A DNA stretch of 64,000 nucleotides, from the NCBI GenBank assembly GCA_902702965.1, contig CACRXP010000393.1, forward strand, positions 57,908-121,907, in the 5' to 3' direction. Below are positions 44,290-55,009 of this stretch, piece after piece. The first letter of the stretch is position 1; each line of letters opens with the position of its first letter. Made by a program: the position numbers and the translations under genes. This DNA is from Spirometra erinaceieuropaei. Lineage: Eukaryota > Platyhelminthes > Cestoda > Diphyllobothriidea > Diphyllobothriidae. The notes below the pieces were generated by a model. That model had not been told where the DNA came from, did no database searches, and saw nothing but the letters and a program-made list of their open reading frames with translations.

Positions 44290-46855
44290 GTGCAGTATCG
44301 TTGATGGAAAGGCGCATGACGAGGGTGCAAGAAAGGGCCTTCGTTTAATTTGATGATCTATCAAAGTCGCCCAAATTCTGTTTGTAGTCAAGTGAAATGA
44401 ATAACAGTGGATAAAATACAGGCGCAAGTTTAAGTCCGTTCAGAAAATCTATAGGAAATTGAATGTGGTAAAATTCGGAACGCACAGCCTAATCAATAAG
44501 AACGTCGACCGAAACGGGATTAAAAAATAGAAAGTCAACACACTGACAATGGCGGGGTAAGCCACTAGAAGTACTGGCGATTGCCGCGACAAGCACACAA
44601 TAAATTATTTAGTAAATAACATGAGTAGGGATTTTGCCCCATTTTTAAACAATCTTTGGAGATTCAGTGATGTGACTTGACCTTTTACGTGGCGACAAAT
44701 TCCTAAGAAAATTAGGACTGGTTTAAATATTGCTTTGCCAAAAATTCTTATATATACCGAAAACATCTAATGACTCAACAGCCAAATAAACGACACATGC
44801 CTGCTCTATAAGTGCTAAAGCGGAGCAAAAATATCACACTGTAAAAGCTTTTAAAATATCATGGATTATTACTCTTAACCGAAAAGCTGTTTAAAAATGC
44901 AATAAGCTCTAGATGAACCACGCCAATTTTATCGAGAAACATTGAGAGAAAAAAAAGCCTGACATAGAAAACCCTGTCTAAAAGTGCTAAAGAGTATTGA
45001 ACAGGTACTCGATTAAAAATAGAACAACCTTGACATAAAAACCTATAAAATACATATTCCCAAGTCATATAGACTAGGAAACAGTGAGGAGAAGAACAAA
45101 TCGTCACCACAGATTCTGTGGGAAACTAGTTCTCTCGGAACACGCAATTCAGTGGTTTTCCAAAGGAATCAGAATCAGTTCGACCTATGCTGGCAAGATA
45201 CACTGTAAAGGCACTTTTCGTTTTTACCAGCAAAACTAAACATATTAATGTCCCAAGTCATTGCACGTTTTCTCTGGATTTAAAATAATTGTTAAAAAGG
45301 CACCAGTAGATGAACCAGCTTACGTCGCGTATATTTTCCTTATTTTAGTACTGTGTGGCATTTGAAATCCCTTAGGACTTACCGATACAATACATCAGAA
45401 ATAAACAAAGTAACTTTAACGGTTATATCTACAGACAGCGACGTGGAGCATCAACGCAAAATTGCTTTCAGTTGGATTTTTGCCGACTTATTTGTAGTTC
45501 CTTTAGGGGAACACCTGTCACATCAAATGAGCTACACAAGACCATTAACCGAATGACAAGGATATTTTGGAATTTGAACAAGTAAAAGGCAAGAAAACTT
45601 GCAGAAATTAATGAAATCAAAACTATTTACCTATTATCCGACTTATCGATTTTTTGCACGGATCAAGATGAAATAGACCTAGGACTATCAAACATGATAA
45701 GTAATTAAAAAAGGAGAATTTTGATGAGACAGTATGGTGCGACATCATCAAATTCTATGACGCCACGAAATAACGCTTGCTTTGTTCTCTTCACATTAAT
45801 TAAACTTAGTGCGGGAAAGCATTGTGTTCAGCCATTTAAATTATTAAAACAACAATTGTGCCGACAACCAAAATTGTGTTTTGGGAACTTTGAATTCTGG
45901 GATTTAATTAAGCACAAAAGCGTAAAATACCAACAGGTTATTTTTTCTGGACTTCTTAAACGAAGTATATAAAACAGTCTATAATTACTTTTTTGGGTTT
46001 TGGCAAAAGGGTGCAAGCATACTATTTGTATCAGCCGGGGAAATTTCATAACAGATTACCTGATTTAAAATAAACCTTGATGATACATCGGTATCCGGTC
46101 TGTTTCTTGAAGAAGCACGATTTTTACCCGCAGGAAATATTGATAGAAGCAGCGGTTTCAGAATAAAGTTGTTCAGTACAATTTGCTACTTGGGTCACAG
46201 CACTCCACATATGCAAAATCGACAATTAATTTGCTTTGGTTCAGGGACTTACAGTACATGTGATATCTCAACAAAGCGTCCCAAATGAAGTGAGGATGGA
46301 TTTGTGGCTCGTGCTTTTTACCTGAAGGCTTTCACATGGAATCGTATGCGCTTTAGCGCTAAAAATATTGGATCCGCAGGATGTCGGTCATTCGTAAGGT
46401 CACTTTACCATCCTCCTAATCAGTATATAGGCTAAGAATATTAGCCTCCACTTGTTCAACACAAGGCATCTGGCTGATATTTTTTACTGCGTCAAGCGCG
46501 TACTAGACTTGTGGATTTTTACCTATGCACAAACGCAACCCCTATTGTGAAAACCTAGCCTGTTAAGCGGCTGGCCTGGTTATGTGTTGAAAGTAAAGAT
46601 GGGTACTGAGTTCTCTCAGCCGTTAGCGTCTAATCGAAGCATCAGATGACTGACAGGGTCGGAGAGCGTACCAATGCTTGGATGAGATAGGGGGTGAGAC
46701 CGACTCCGGATAATCTATCCACGCAGTATTTTGGCGTATTTATCTCTATAAATAACCTGTCGTGCTTTGACATTATCACGAAGTGCTAATACTAATGGCT
46801 TCAAAACCTTCCATCTGACGGGATAACTCGGTCCTCCTAGAGCGGAGACTCAGGC
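44290..46855. other. Unrecognised AT-rich sequence
   Basis: I recognise no gene. TACAGTACATGTGATATCTC at 46250-46269 resembles a B-type transposon terminus but has no partner that I can find. Confidence 0.35.
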
Positions 46856-46860
46856 CGGAA

Positions 46861-47185
46861 TGACTCTTTCTTGAAGAAGGAGACACGACTGCTGGGACAA
46901 GAGCTTTATTAGCCTGACGTTTCGGATTCCTGCTCGAATTCATCATTCGAGACAAAAGCAGATACGGGTGGTCCATGCACAAGGGGCTGTACTATTTATA
47001 GGATGCAGTCGCCATGCTACCGCATACTTATGAATATTCACGGCTCCTCCCCCCTTCATCAGGGATCGTTGCACTTGATGGGCTAGGTGTTTGATGGCCG
47101 ACATTCGCGTCGTTAATTGCTGCAATTCCATCATGTGCGTTGGATGCTGGTGTGATGATCGCTCGACCATCTGATCCACCGACCC
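46861..47185 (-). repeat. PLE terminal repeat, family P2, head-to-head pair, minus copy
   Basis: The reverse complement matches 47285-47603 nearly throughout: GATGGTCGAGC, ATCATCACACCAGCATCCAA, CGACGCGAATGTCGGCCATC, GTGCAACGATCCCTGATGAA and the ribozyme block. The 5' half reads as a frame starting MDQMVERSSHQHPTHMM (start at 47179), perhaps the first codons of the full-length element's ORF. Confidence 0.75.
46902..46960 (-). ncRNA. Hammerhead-ribozyme-like motif, P2 copy 1
   Basis: On the minus strand stem I pairs GCTTT (46955-46959) with AAAGC (46903-46907), plus GTCT with AGGC across an internal loop. Stem II and its loop lie within GAATTCGAGCAGGAATCC. The catalytic GAAACGTC (46916-46923) is perfect. 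The first core half reads CGAATGA (46943-46949) instead of CTGATGA, two changes at invariant positions, so it is predicted inactive. The ACGT after GAA is self-complementary and would give a minimal stem III, as in dimeric PLE hammerheads. Confidence 0.7.
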
Positions 47186-47284
47186 TGGCGCTGGGAAGTG
47201 TTCAGCTGTGCGCTTCCCGCGTGGCTAATTACTCGGCCTAGGCGAAGTCTCGGCACCGATTATGGAGGAAACCTTCCCCCTTCC
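47186..47284. other. Spacer between head-to-head P2 repeats
   Basis: About 100 bp of sequence not shared by the two arms. It may be the original 5' sequence of one copy. Confidence 0.5.
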
Positions 47285-47603
47285 AAGGATCGGTGAATCA
47301 GATGGTCGAGCAATCATCACACCAGCATCCAACGCACGTGATGAAATTTCAGCGATCAACGACGCGAATGTCGGCCATCAAACAACTAGCACGCCAAGTG
47401 CAACGATCCCTGATGAAGGGGAGAGGAGCTGTGAATATTCATAGGTATGCGGTAGCATGGTGACTGCATCGCACAAATACTACAAGCCCTTGTGCATGAA
47501 CCACCCGTCTCTGCTTTTGTCTCTGATGCTGGCTTCGAGCAGGAATCCGAAATGTCAGGCTAATAAAGCTCTTGTTCCAGCGATCGTGTCTCCCTCTTCG
47601 AGA
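47285..47603 (+). repeat. PLE terminal repeat, family P2, head-to-head pair, plus copy
   Basis: Partner of 46861-47185. It reads NQMVEQSSHQHPTHVM and continues to AVNIHRYAVAW before a stop. It then runs through the ribozyme block to AAAGCTCTTGTTCCAGCGAT and TCGTGTCTCC. No PLE coding sequence follows. Confidence 0.75.
47513..47569 (+). ncRNA. Hammerhead-ribozyme-like motif, P2 copy 2
   Basis: Stem I is GCTTT (47513-47517) with AAAGC (47565-47569) and GTCT with AGGC. The core is CTGATGC (47523-47529), one change from CTGATGA at the last A. Stem II is GGCTTC/GAATCC with loop GAGCAG. GAAATGTC follows (47549-47556). It keeps the secondary structure and the GTC cleavage site but has a broken invariant A. 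Confidence 0.7.
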
Positions 47604-47604
47604 C

Positions 47605-49900
47605 TGCTTCCTGGGACTCGTCTCCTTGCTTCTGTTGACTCTTTCTTGATTTAACATACATGACATCCACTCAGGTGAAATCCGAATTCCCATTGTTTCT
47701 GTGGAGGCCTGGTATATCATGTGTGGGCCAGGTCGTGTGTGGAATGGGTAGACGGACTGGCCAGTCACTGCATCGGATCCCGTCAGCAGCCATTCCGTCT
47801 CAGTATTGTCACCAGACAGAGATGGATGAGAGAGGAGACTGTGCGACAGATGCTGCGCAAGTGCGTCAAAAATATAGAAACCAATTCAAACCTTAGTCAT
47901 CGAGGGGCCTCCCATGCAACGAGACACATGGTGGACTTCGTAATTCGCGGCGATCAAAGTGACGCATATGGATAATGTGGACATTTTGCTATCTGTGGGA
48001 GAGAACTTGACATATGAAAACAAATAATTTCGGTGGTGCCTGCAATGTTGCCATGACAATTCCTAGTTTCTCGATTCCTCTGTCATATCGTTTTACCTTC
48101 ATCCCAACCTTCGTGCTTTTTATAACTCGTAAGATGACGTTTCAATTAATTAGACTGTATGTTCTGAACCGTGGTTTTGTCAGCTCATCCGGATTTCCGA
48201 AATAGTCTTAAACTGGTTTGTGTGCGATACTCAATAACGTATGGTGGAGAGTTAGGAAGCGCATACTTAGCAGGTGTGGAAATTGGTAGCCCTTCTATGG
48301 CCTTCTGTGTATGACTGTTGCGCATGTAAAAACTTCAGTACCAATGTCTTATTATCGAATCCGACGCACACATGCAGAAGTTTTCGTTGGTGACTGTATG
48401 TTCCCCTTCTTCGTCTGGTCACAACAACCAGTCAGGTAAATCCAAATATCCGCCTGTCTGTCAGTTCACGATTACGCGCAACAGTTGAGGGGAGGAGAGA
48501 ATGCAAAAACATCACCAAAAGGTCTCTTCTAAGAAGCGAACATTTAGAGGCAATTCTGCAAAACTAGTTTGCGTGCCCACCTATCGCGAATCAGTTAAAT
48601 TTTTTTATATGAAGCGGTAATCTGTGAGAAAAAAAATCGAAAAAAAGATAGTTTTTAAAATATTTTAACTAACGAATCTACAGTGTCATATAAATCTTTT
48701 AATAAATTTTGCGCAAATATGTTGATTAAAAATAAATTAAAATACATTTTTCGGATTATTTTTCACCAGGTTTTCCAGTGAATTTTAGGGGAAAAATACT
48801 TAGGATAAAAACTGCATATAACTGCACGCGAAATGACCCCAATTGTTAAAGCGGGCTGATAGTACTAGCGGTGTATTTAGATGTATCCGTCTTCGAAGTT
48901 AGACTTTCCAAGTGAAAAACATCACAAGTGCCTAGACTTAAAATTTGCTGTAGGTCTGCCGTTGCCTACCTCGGAAATTTTAAATAATCCGATATTTTGA
49001 ACACCGAAATGCATGGGTCAAACTTTTCCTACAGCCAAATTTGGCACATCTAAACTAGTGATAAACGCCTCCTATAATGACCTATCGGAAAAGCATAAAT
49101 TAGTCTTGTTGAATAAAGGCGTGTCCCCATAAAAATAGAATATGGCGAACTAACAAAAGCATAGCCAAATATAGCCCTAAATTCTCACGACTAGTGTGTT
49201 TCCAGATGGCCAATTTTCGCGCGAAATAACAGCTTCAAGACTGCTAAAAGCATACAAAAAGGCTTTAACAAGTTGCCTGCGGTTAAAGCCGGAGGTTGGG
49301 AATCGGGAAGCTGCTAATTAGACACCCCTCGACATTTGAAGTAAATGCATGAACTTGGGTTCAGCAAGGTCAAGGGAGCAATTGCTTGAGTGCGTCAGGT
49401 TTTTGCAAAGCCCAAAAAAAGAGGCGGTGAGTTGTCATTTTGTAGGATATATTAATTGAGAGCCTTTCCATCCATATTCCTATATATGAGAGCGCTGTTT
49501 CTCGTGCGAACTAAGATAGTTGAAATTGTAAACAACTCTAGACTGGGTGGTAATTATTCGATCTTTGTGAATCTCTTTCTAAGCTAGAGTCCCCGGTGAG
49601 AGAAAGAGAATTGTGTGCGGTAATTCTGAATGAGTTGCAACTAGTTTAAGGGAGGAAAATCAGCCAGGAATGCAGTTTCGGTTTCACTCTACGCGTGTTT
49701 GTCAGTTGAGGTCGCAGGGGAACAGTTACTAGTCTTTCAGACAACAGCCTGTAACGCAGAGGAGGATTAAAGGGATCAGGAATTCTTAAAGGAGGTCATC
49801 ATCAGAAGGAAGGCACACAATTTCCACCACATACTTACTGGCCAAATTCAGGTCATGTTAAAGGTAAACCAAATACACAACACGCAAAAGGCGGCCGAGT
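47605..49900. other. Unrecognised sequence
   Basis: I recognise no gene. The stretch 48590-48800 is very AT-rich. Confidence 0.35.
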
Positions 49901-50214
49901 AGTCAAGCGATAGCGAACATGCTTTCCGGAAGTGTCATTAAAAAGACTACGGCGCAGGCGTTAATCAAGCATGGACGCTTTTTGAGTTTTATCCTCGTCA
50001 GTAATGACGTCCACCGTGACTTACGCATGTGTTCTATTTTATTGAGGTAAACTTCCGCAAAATCTCCAGCACTCTCTCCTTCCTCATTTGTCGGTCTTCG
50101 AGGACAAGATAATGTCAACACGGCAGGGACTCTTCTCGCACTCCTTACTTGCGAAGCATCCGTGAGGTCTCCGAGTGGAAGAGAGTCAGTGGTTGTCACC
50201 GAAGTTACAGCGAA

Positions 50215-50545
50215 GGATGCCGAACACCCTCAGAAGAAGAAGATACGATTGCTGGATCACGAACCTTATTGATCTGACGTTTCGGGACTTCGTTCGAAGC
50301 CATCATCGGAGGCAATCACAGGAAAGGGTAGTAGAGACACAAGGAGTCCGGTATTTGTAGGACGCAGTATCCCAGCAACCACATGCCTATAGCAATTAGT
50401 AGCGTCCATGTTCATTGCTATAGGTCGTATGCGATGCGATGATTGCTTGTTGGTCCGTAGACAAGTCATCAATTGCCGTGATTTCATTACCGTCCGTGAT
50501 TCTTGACAGGACGTTTGCTCAACAGTTTGGTTCATCGTCAACGAA
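50215..50545 (-). repeat. PLE terminal repeat, family P2, third copy
   Basis: The minus-strand frame MNQTVEQTSCQESRTVM (start at 50541) aligns with MDQMVERSSHQHPTHMM of the 47-kb copies, and VVAGILRPTN with AVAWRLHPIN. The ribozyme block follows at 50256-50320, ending in TCGTATCTTC. It lies directly downstream of a GIY-YIG relic on the same strand, the expected place for a 3' terminal repeat. Confidence 0.7.
50256..50320 (-). ncRNA. Hammerhead-ribozyme-like motif, P2 copy 3
   Basis: The minus strand reads CCGATGA (50303-50309; one change from CTGATGA), a stem II GGCTTC/GAAGTCC with loop GAAC and one bulge, then GAAACGTC intact (50276-50283). TTG/CAA and CT/AG can pair as stem I. It has fewest core changes of all copies: only U4 to C. 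Confidence 0.7.
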
Positions 50546-50569
50546 ACTGTTGGACTCCCGCGTCCCCTA

Positions 50570-50750
50570 TAAGTGGCTAACTATTTTGCTCAGGCAAAAA
50601 TGCAGCGGAGAATATGTAGGCGGAAGGTCCTTGCGCTTCCTAACTGAATGCGGGTCAGAGAGCCTTGACTCAAGCAATTCGCGGCTTACGCGGTTTTCAT
50701 CTCTTGCGAGAATTTGGGCCTCGTTAAACCCGCAGGTGTGTGCGGGATCC
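50570..50750 (-). pseudogene. PLE GIY-YIG C-terminal relic
   Basis: The minus-strand frame contains HTCGF, then NEAQILARDENRVSRELLE and SRLSDPHSVRKRKDLPPTYS. This matches the part of PLE endonucleases after the GIY-YIG motifs, with a Glu inside the -E-IL-R- block as the metal-binding residue. The upstream GIY and YIG motifs are missing. They are cut off where an inverted duplication starts. The P2 repeat lies just downstream. Confidence 0.65.
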
Positions 50751-50938
50751 GTCGAATCCGTCGCTGTTTGAAAACTAGCGTCATTCCTTCTCCCTGTTGC
50801 CGATTGTCCGAACATGCAACAGCAGTAAGGAGGAATGACGCTACCTCGCAGATCGCAGCTCATTCGCCGGGACCCGGTCACACCTGCGGGTTTAACGAGG
50901 CCGAAATCCGCGCAACAGATGAAAATCGCGTGAGCCGC
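50681..50938. repeat. Inverted duplication of PLE coding sequence
   Basis: Arms 50681-50800 and 50816-50938 are imperfect reverse complements, for example GCCTCGTTAAACCCGCAGGT against ACCTGCGGGTTTAACGAGGC, with a 15-bp centre. The right arm therefore carries a plus-strand copy of the GIY-YIG C-terminal piece (HTCGFNEAEIRATDENRVSR, 50879 onward). It could extrude as a cruciform. Confidence 0.8.
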
Positions 50939-50949
50939 GAACTAAATCC

Positions 50950-51885
50950 TCTTCTGAACTGTTTCCCAGGCCGAGAATTCTCTTCACCATCGATCAGCCC
51001 TGTTGGGGACGGATCACCTAATCAACTTGAGGGTAATGAGTACTGGTGATAGAATGGTCAGGAAGGTCAAACATCTACTGCATTTGAGGATGCTCGGTCT
51101 CGTTATCATAAATTATCTTAGAATGACGTTCTACCTCTTGACAAAGAAGCATCTGCACCAGACTTTGCATGCCCTTGTTGTCTTCTGAATCTCATATAGA
51201 AATTTCCAGACTTACTTTTCAAAATTGGAGGCCCTTTTTCCACATACAGTCGGAAAAACAGTGGTTGTCAAATAACGAGAATTGCTGTTAGAAGGTAATA
51301 CGATAATTCAGCCACCCTCCAAGTCTATGTGCTATTTGATATGGACTTATGCTGAGGCTAAGACATTCGAAATTCACTCCTAGAATATTAAAACTCAAAG
51401 ATCTATCCGTTTATGAGATCTTAAATAGAATATCAGCGGTCTACACCAGACTGTGAACCTCAAGTTTCTCTTCTTAATTAGTTATGACCGAGGCTTGAGT
51501 TGATTCATTGACTAATCAACGCTAAATGCGTGCATCTTTTATATAACTAATAAGAATTTTTTTTCAAACTTCTTGACTTTACGTTTATTTCCTTTCGGCA
51601 TTCAGTCGCCACAAGGCTGGAATTTTTGGCCCCATAACGTACTGCCGAAAACAATGTGTAGACCTTATGCTTGGCCATCTGTAGATTCTGTTTGCACAGT
51701 CATCCTGAGATTAATTCGCTGGCGACCTTTGTGGCCTTGTAATGAAAATTAAACATACTGGTTAGAAAAACTGATGGGTACCAGATATAAGACTACCTCT
51801 GGGAAGTTCTGTCCTACTGAAAATTATGCAACCTATGCAAACGCACGCTTGTAATTTCTCATAAGAAAGCCTCTGCAATAGCGGA
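50950..51885. other. Unrecognised sequence
   Basis: I recognise nothing beyond the PLE relic. Confidence 0.35.
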
Positions 51886-51889
51886 TCAT

Positions 51890-52110
51890 GTAGTAGGACT
51901 CGTCCTTCGTTACCGACGATATCCACTGTGTGCTCCCTGACAGGGCTAAAGCAAGGACGGGGACTTGCATATGAGTTAGTTTATGGTGATAGTATACCTG
52001 CGAAACATCTACTGCTCTCTATCCTCCTCCTCCTCCTCCTCCTCCTCCTCCTCATCCTTCTCCTCCTCCACTCGGACCCGGTCTCGATGGGTGTGTCGTA
52101 AGCCCGTACA
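51890..52110 (-). repeat. Repeat module R, copy 3, reversed and diverged
   Basis: CCACTGTGTGCTCC, GACGGGGACTTGCATATGAG and CGGACCCGGTCTCGA correspond, reversed, to parts of module R. A CT-rich tract (52022-52070) occupies the place of its G-rich tract. Confidence 0.45.
52022..52070. repeat. (CCT)n tract
   Basis: About 49 bp of CCT repeat with one interruption. Confidence 0.9.
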
Positions 52111-52114
52111 TGGG

Positions 52115-53470
52115 TATGCCATATCACTCAAATGTTAGCTATGGATGCGCAATCCCATTAACACCGCCGAACTCCGATCTTGCACCTACCGCGTGGACCG
52201 TTTCAGGATCCATGTGGTTGCAGGGTGATATGCACGCGAGCGTACCCTGTTCCTGGGTGAAAGAAGATGGAAGCTCCGGGAAAGCTTTATTCGGCTGGTG
52301 TTTCGGTATCACTTTCTAACCCATCATCAAAGAAAGTATCATCTACCGCCCAGAAAACGAGCAAAGACATAGCTCGGGCCTCCTCTCACACATCTTAGGC
52401 AATAATCACTAATGCTCACTTCCCTGGACATCATCGTTTTATGTCCTTTTGCCATATGTTCGAGCATAAATGCAGTAAATTTGCAAAACCACAACTCAGT
52501 GGTAATTCCGTTAGTAGCGCAGCCAGGTCATGACTTCGGTCGTCCCAGAAAAGATCGTTGTCTGAAAAATTTGACTTTATTGTCCAGACGAGCAAACGCA
52601 AGACGAATCACTTTGGCTCAAATTCAGTATGGACTGTCTACTTTGCATAGAAAACCGTTTACAAATGGTCACACAAAGCAGAATTTGAAACCCAAACACC
52701 ACATCTATGTTGGGTTTCACACGGGGCTATGAACGCCCCGTACAGCAGCGCATCCTGTTTTAAAGTTCAAGGGGGATAAGCCAAAGGTTAGCAAAGTTGA
52801 AATTATAGCTAAGCGCATAAGGGATAGTGTTAAGGTAAGAGCTAAAATAAATGCCAAAGTTTGGGTTGAAGTTGGAACCCGGAATAGGAATCATCCTGCA
52901 GTACAGTAGAGGGTCCATATTTCCACAGCAGACCTTTTGTGAGTACTTCTGCCGTGTGCGTGGATCTTGGCTTCTAGGGAATTCCTCTGGAATTTTTCGA
53001 CAGTGTAATTGGGCATTAATTTAGGAGTTTAACTTATATGCTAATCGAAGTGGACATGGGATAGTATTCCCATGTGCCACTTAGGGAGATAAAAGCTCTT
53101 ACAGCCGGCCTCGTAGGCGTTACCCACTTAAGTAATATTTTCCACTGCTGTAAACACTTGAGTTAGGGGAAACACCCTTTTTTAAAGTTTCTTACGATAA
53201 TCAGTGACATAATGAAACATCCCGTTGACATAATATCTAGTAAGTTGTGGCTTATATACAGCAGATCGCGATGTTCCTTTTTGTACTGAACTCCAATAGC
53301 ATCAATACCTCAGATCCGTGCTAGCGAGCATGGTCAGGGAGACTTGTTCATGAAGCAAAGGGCTGCAGTTTGGGTTGACATGGAGGTGGAAAGCGGACTA
53401 AAGTTGTTCTATGTTAGGCCAAATCAAAGTACCGATTAGGCCGACAAAAGATGAGACTTATGGTTGGTAC
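52115..53470. other. Mostly unrecognised; faint TTAGGG-like patch
   Basis: No gene recognised. 52800-52930 shares AAGTTGGAAC, ATAGGAA and GGTCCATATTTCC with 13250-13330, suggesting an old dispersed repeat next to telomere-like sequence. Confidence 0.35.
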
Positions 53471-53484
53471 TGTGTGAAGAAAAA

Positions 53485-53535
53485 CACCACCACCACCACC
53501 ACCACCACCACCACCACCACCACCACCACCACCAC
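53485..53535. repeat. (ACC)n microsatellite
   Basis: 17 ACC units inside the Thr-rich linker of the zinc-finger relic. Confidence 0.95.
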
Positions 53536-54167
53536 GAACACTGTGACCATCTTCGCAACGACGATGACGACCATCAGTATTTCTCCAACTCCCGTCACTG
53601 ATCAACCGCTCTTGGCAGCAAGTCAAACGCCATCCTTACCATTATTACACTCATCTCCAACTGTGTGAACTCGGTCCCAACGCACCCTTATTGGATGACA
53701 CATTTGTCGACCTGGTCGATCGTTCGCATTTTCATCGTACTGCGACCGACACGTCAGCGCCAGGAGCCACACATACGCTCACCGCGCCCGCTTCTCCTTT
53801 TCTCGCTGTTCACGCGATTCATTCGTCGAATGGGTCGGTTCGGTCACAGACCTTATCGACAACAGCGGAATTCCCTGTAGTACCGGTACCGGTACACATT
53901 CACCAGTCCTCCCATCGCCAGCCCAATAAACTTCCTCATTATCCAGTGAGTCCACCATTAGCAGCACCACAGCGGCAAACGATGCAGCATCTCCAGCCTA
54001 TCCGGCCCACACTTTTGCCGCACGTTCAACTCACGCATCGGCCTCGTCGGTCGCTTGCAAATCCATCATGCAAAGGCTAAAAAACTGGTATCTGAAACAC
54101 CAACACCATCACACATTTCCCCATCAGCACATGTACCGCACCTGAACACATCACCGGCACTTCTCAG

Positions 54168-54227
54168 GTAAGTAGGACCTGTGCTCTTCAGATTGCTTAT
54201 CCATGCGACTCCTTTGTTAAATTTCAG
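54168..54227 (+). other. Putative 60-bp intron in the zinc-finger relic
   Basis: CAG then GTAAGTAGG (donor at 54168) is a consensus 5' splice site. AAATTTCAG (ending 54227) is a plausible acceptor after a T-rich stretch. The donor is preceded by in-frame sequence of the finger 3 frame. The related segment near 54900 keeps GTAAGTAGG, and 23878 has GTAAGCCGG. Confidence 0.35.
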
Positions 54228-54400
54228 ATCCGAATGGTTCATACTTCATTAAAGGCTGCAAAACTGGCATCTGGAACACCAACATATACTAGACGCCATC
54301 GTCTCAACTGACCGCATTACTCTCAGAAGTTAACCATCGTATTGGCCCGCCCGGTCGCATGCTCACTTTCAAAAACCTCCGGTAAATCACCAAATACAGG

Positions 54401-54832
54401 CTAGATCTCAGCTGGTAGCCCGGAATGGGAAGCGGACGGCGCCCTTAACCCCAATTCCAACCTTAACCTTAACCCTAACATCAACCGTTACCGTTAACCC
54501 TAACGGCAATTCTGACCCTAACCATAGCTGAAATCGTAAACGTTACCGTAGCCCTTAGACATAGCCGTAACTGAGAAGCATAATCGTAATACTGAAACAT
54601 TTTCGTACGCTCAAAACCTTATCATAGCCTGAAAACCTAAGCCTAACTCATAACCATAACCGGAAAATCGGAAACCATTAACCAATACCCTACTCCTAAC
54701 CTCAAAAGTATAACGGAAGTCAAATGTGTCAGATGTGATTATGGAGCCCCACAAAATAATCCAAGTAAACAAACCCCCCAGCCGCCTGTAATGCGGGTCG
54801 GGGACACCAACTGCGATCTAACCCAAATACAT
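54401..54832. repeat. Telomere-like direct repeat, left copy (~432 bp)
   Basis: Starts CTAGATCTCAGCTGGTAGCC, then a long stretch built from degenerate CCTTAACC, CCCTAAC, CGTTAACCC and CGTAAACGT units, and ends AATGCGGGTC and GCGATCTA. It matches 56578-57008 in order and length. The units resemble CCCTAA, the complement of the TTAGGG telomere repeat. Confidence 0.8.
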
Positions 54833-54837
54833 AACCA

Positions 54838-55005
54838 CACCAGCACACATTCTCCCATTAGCACATATACCACACATGAACACACCACTGGCACTTCTCA
54901 TGTAAGTAGGAACTGCACTCTTCGGACCCCCTCTCCATGCGGCTCCACCATTGCATTTGAGATCCGGGTGATTTATATCTTGCTTGCCGAATTCCGGTGC
55001 GTGTG
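54838..55005 (+). repeat. Second copy of the zinc-finger tail segment
   Basis: Homologous to 54105-54255: ACATTCTCCCATTAGCACAT, CACTGGCACTTCTCATGTAA and GTAGGAACTGCACTCTTCGG. This is a partial duplication of the finger tail including the donor-like site. Confidence 0.6.
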
Positions 55006-55009
55006 TGCT

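Larger units (their letters stand above)
53475..54330 (+). pseudogene. C2H2 zinc-finger relic, locus 2
   Basis: A Thr-rich linker expanded by (ACC)n leads into decayed fingers. LVDRSHFHRTATD with PGATH (about 53700-53770) matches LVGHLRIHRTETG-PGAPTH. FIRRMGRFGHR (about 53817) matches the second finger. CRTFNSRIGLVGRLQIH (about 54014) matches a third finger, whose first His is Arg and whose first Cys pair is degraded. GTPTYTRRHRLN (about 54280) matches the linker. Frameshifts separate the blocks. All fingers have lost zinc ligands. The locus is homologous to 22.9-24.1 kb. Confidence 0.65.

Noticed and set aside
46250..46270. TACAGTACATGTGATATCTC as a solo transposon terminus
   Set aside because: Similar to the B terminus for ~18 bp, but no opposite end and no internal homology to A or B were found.
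53414..53626. Gly-rich minus-strand frame
   Set aside because: Antisense translation of the (ACC)n tract and zinc-finger linker.
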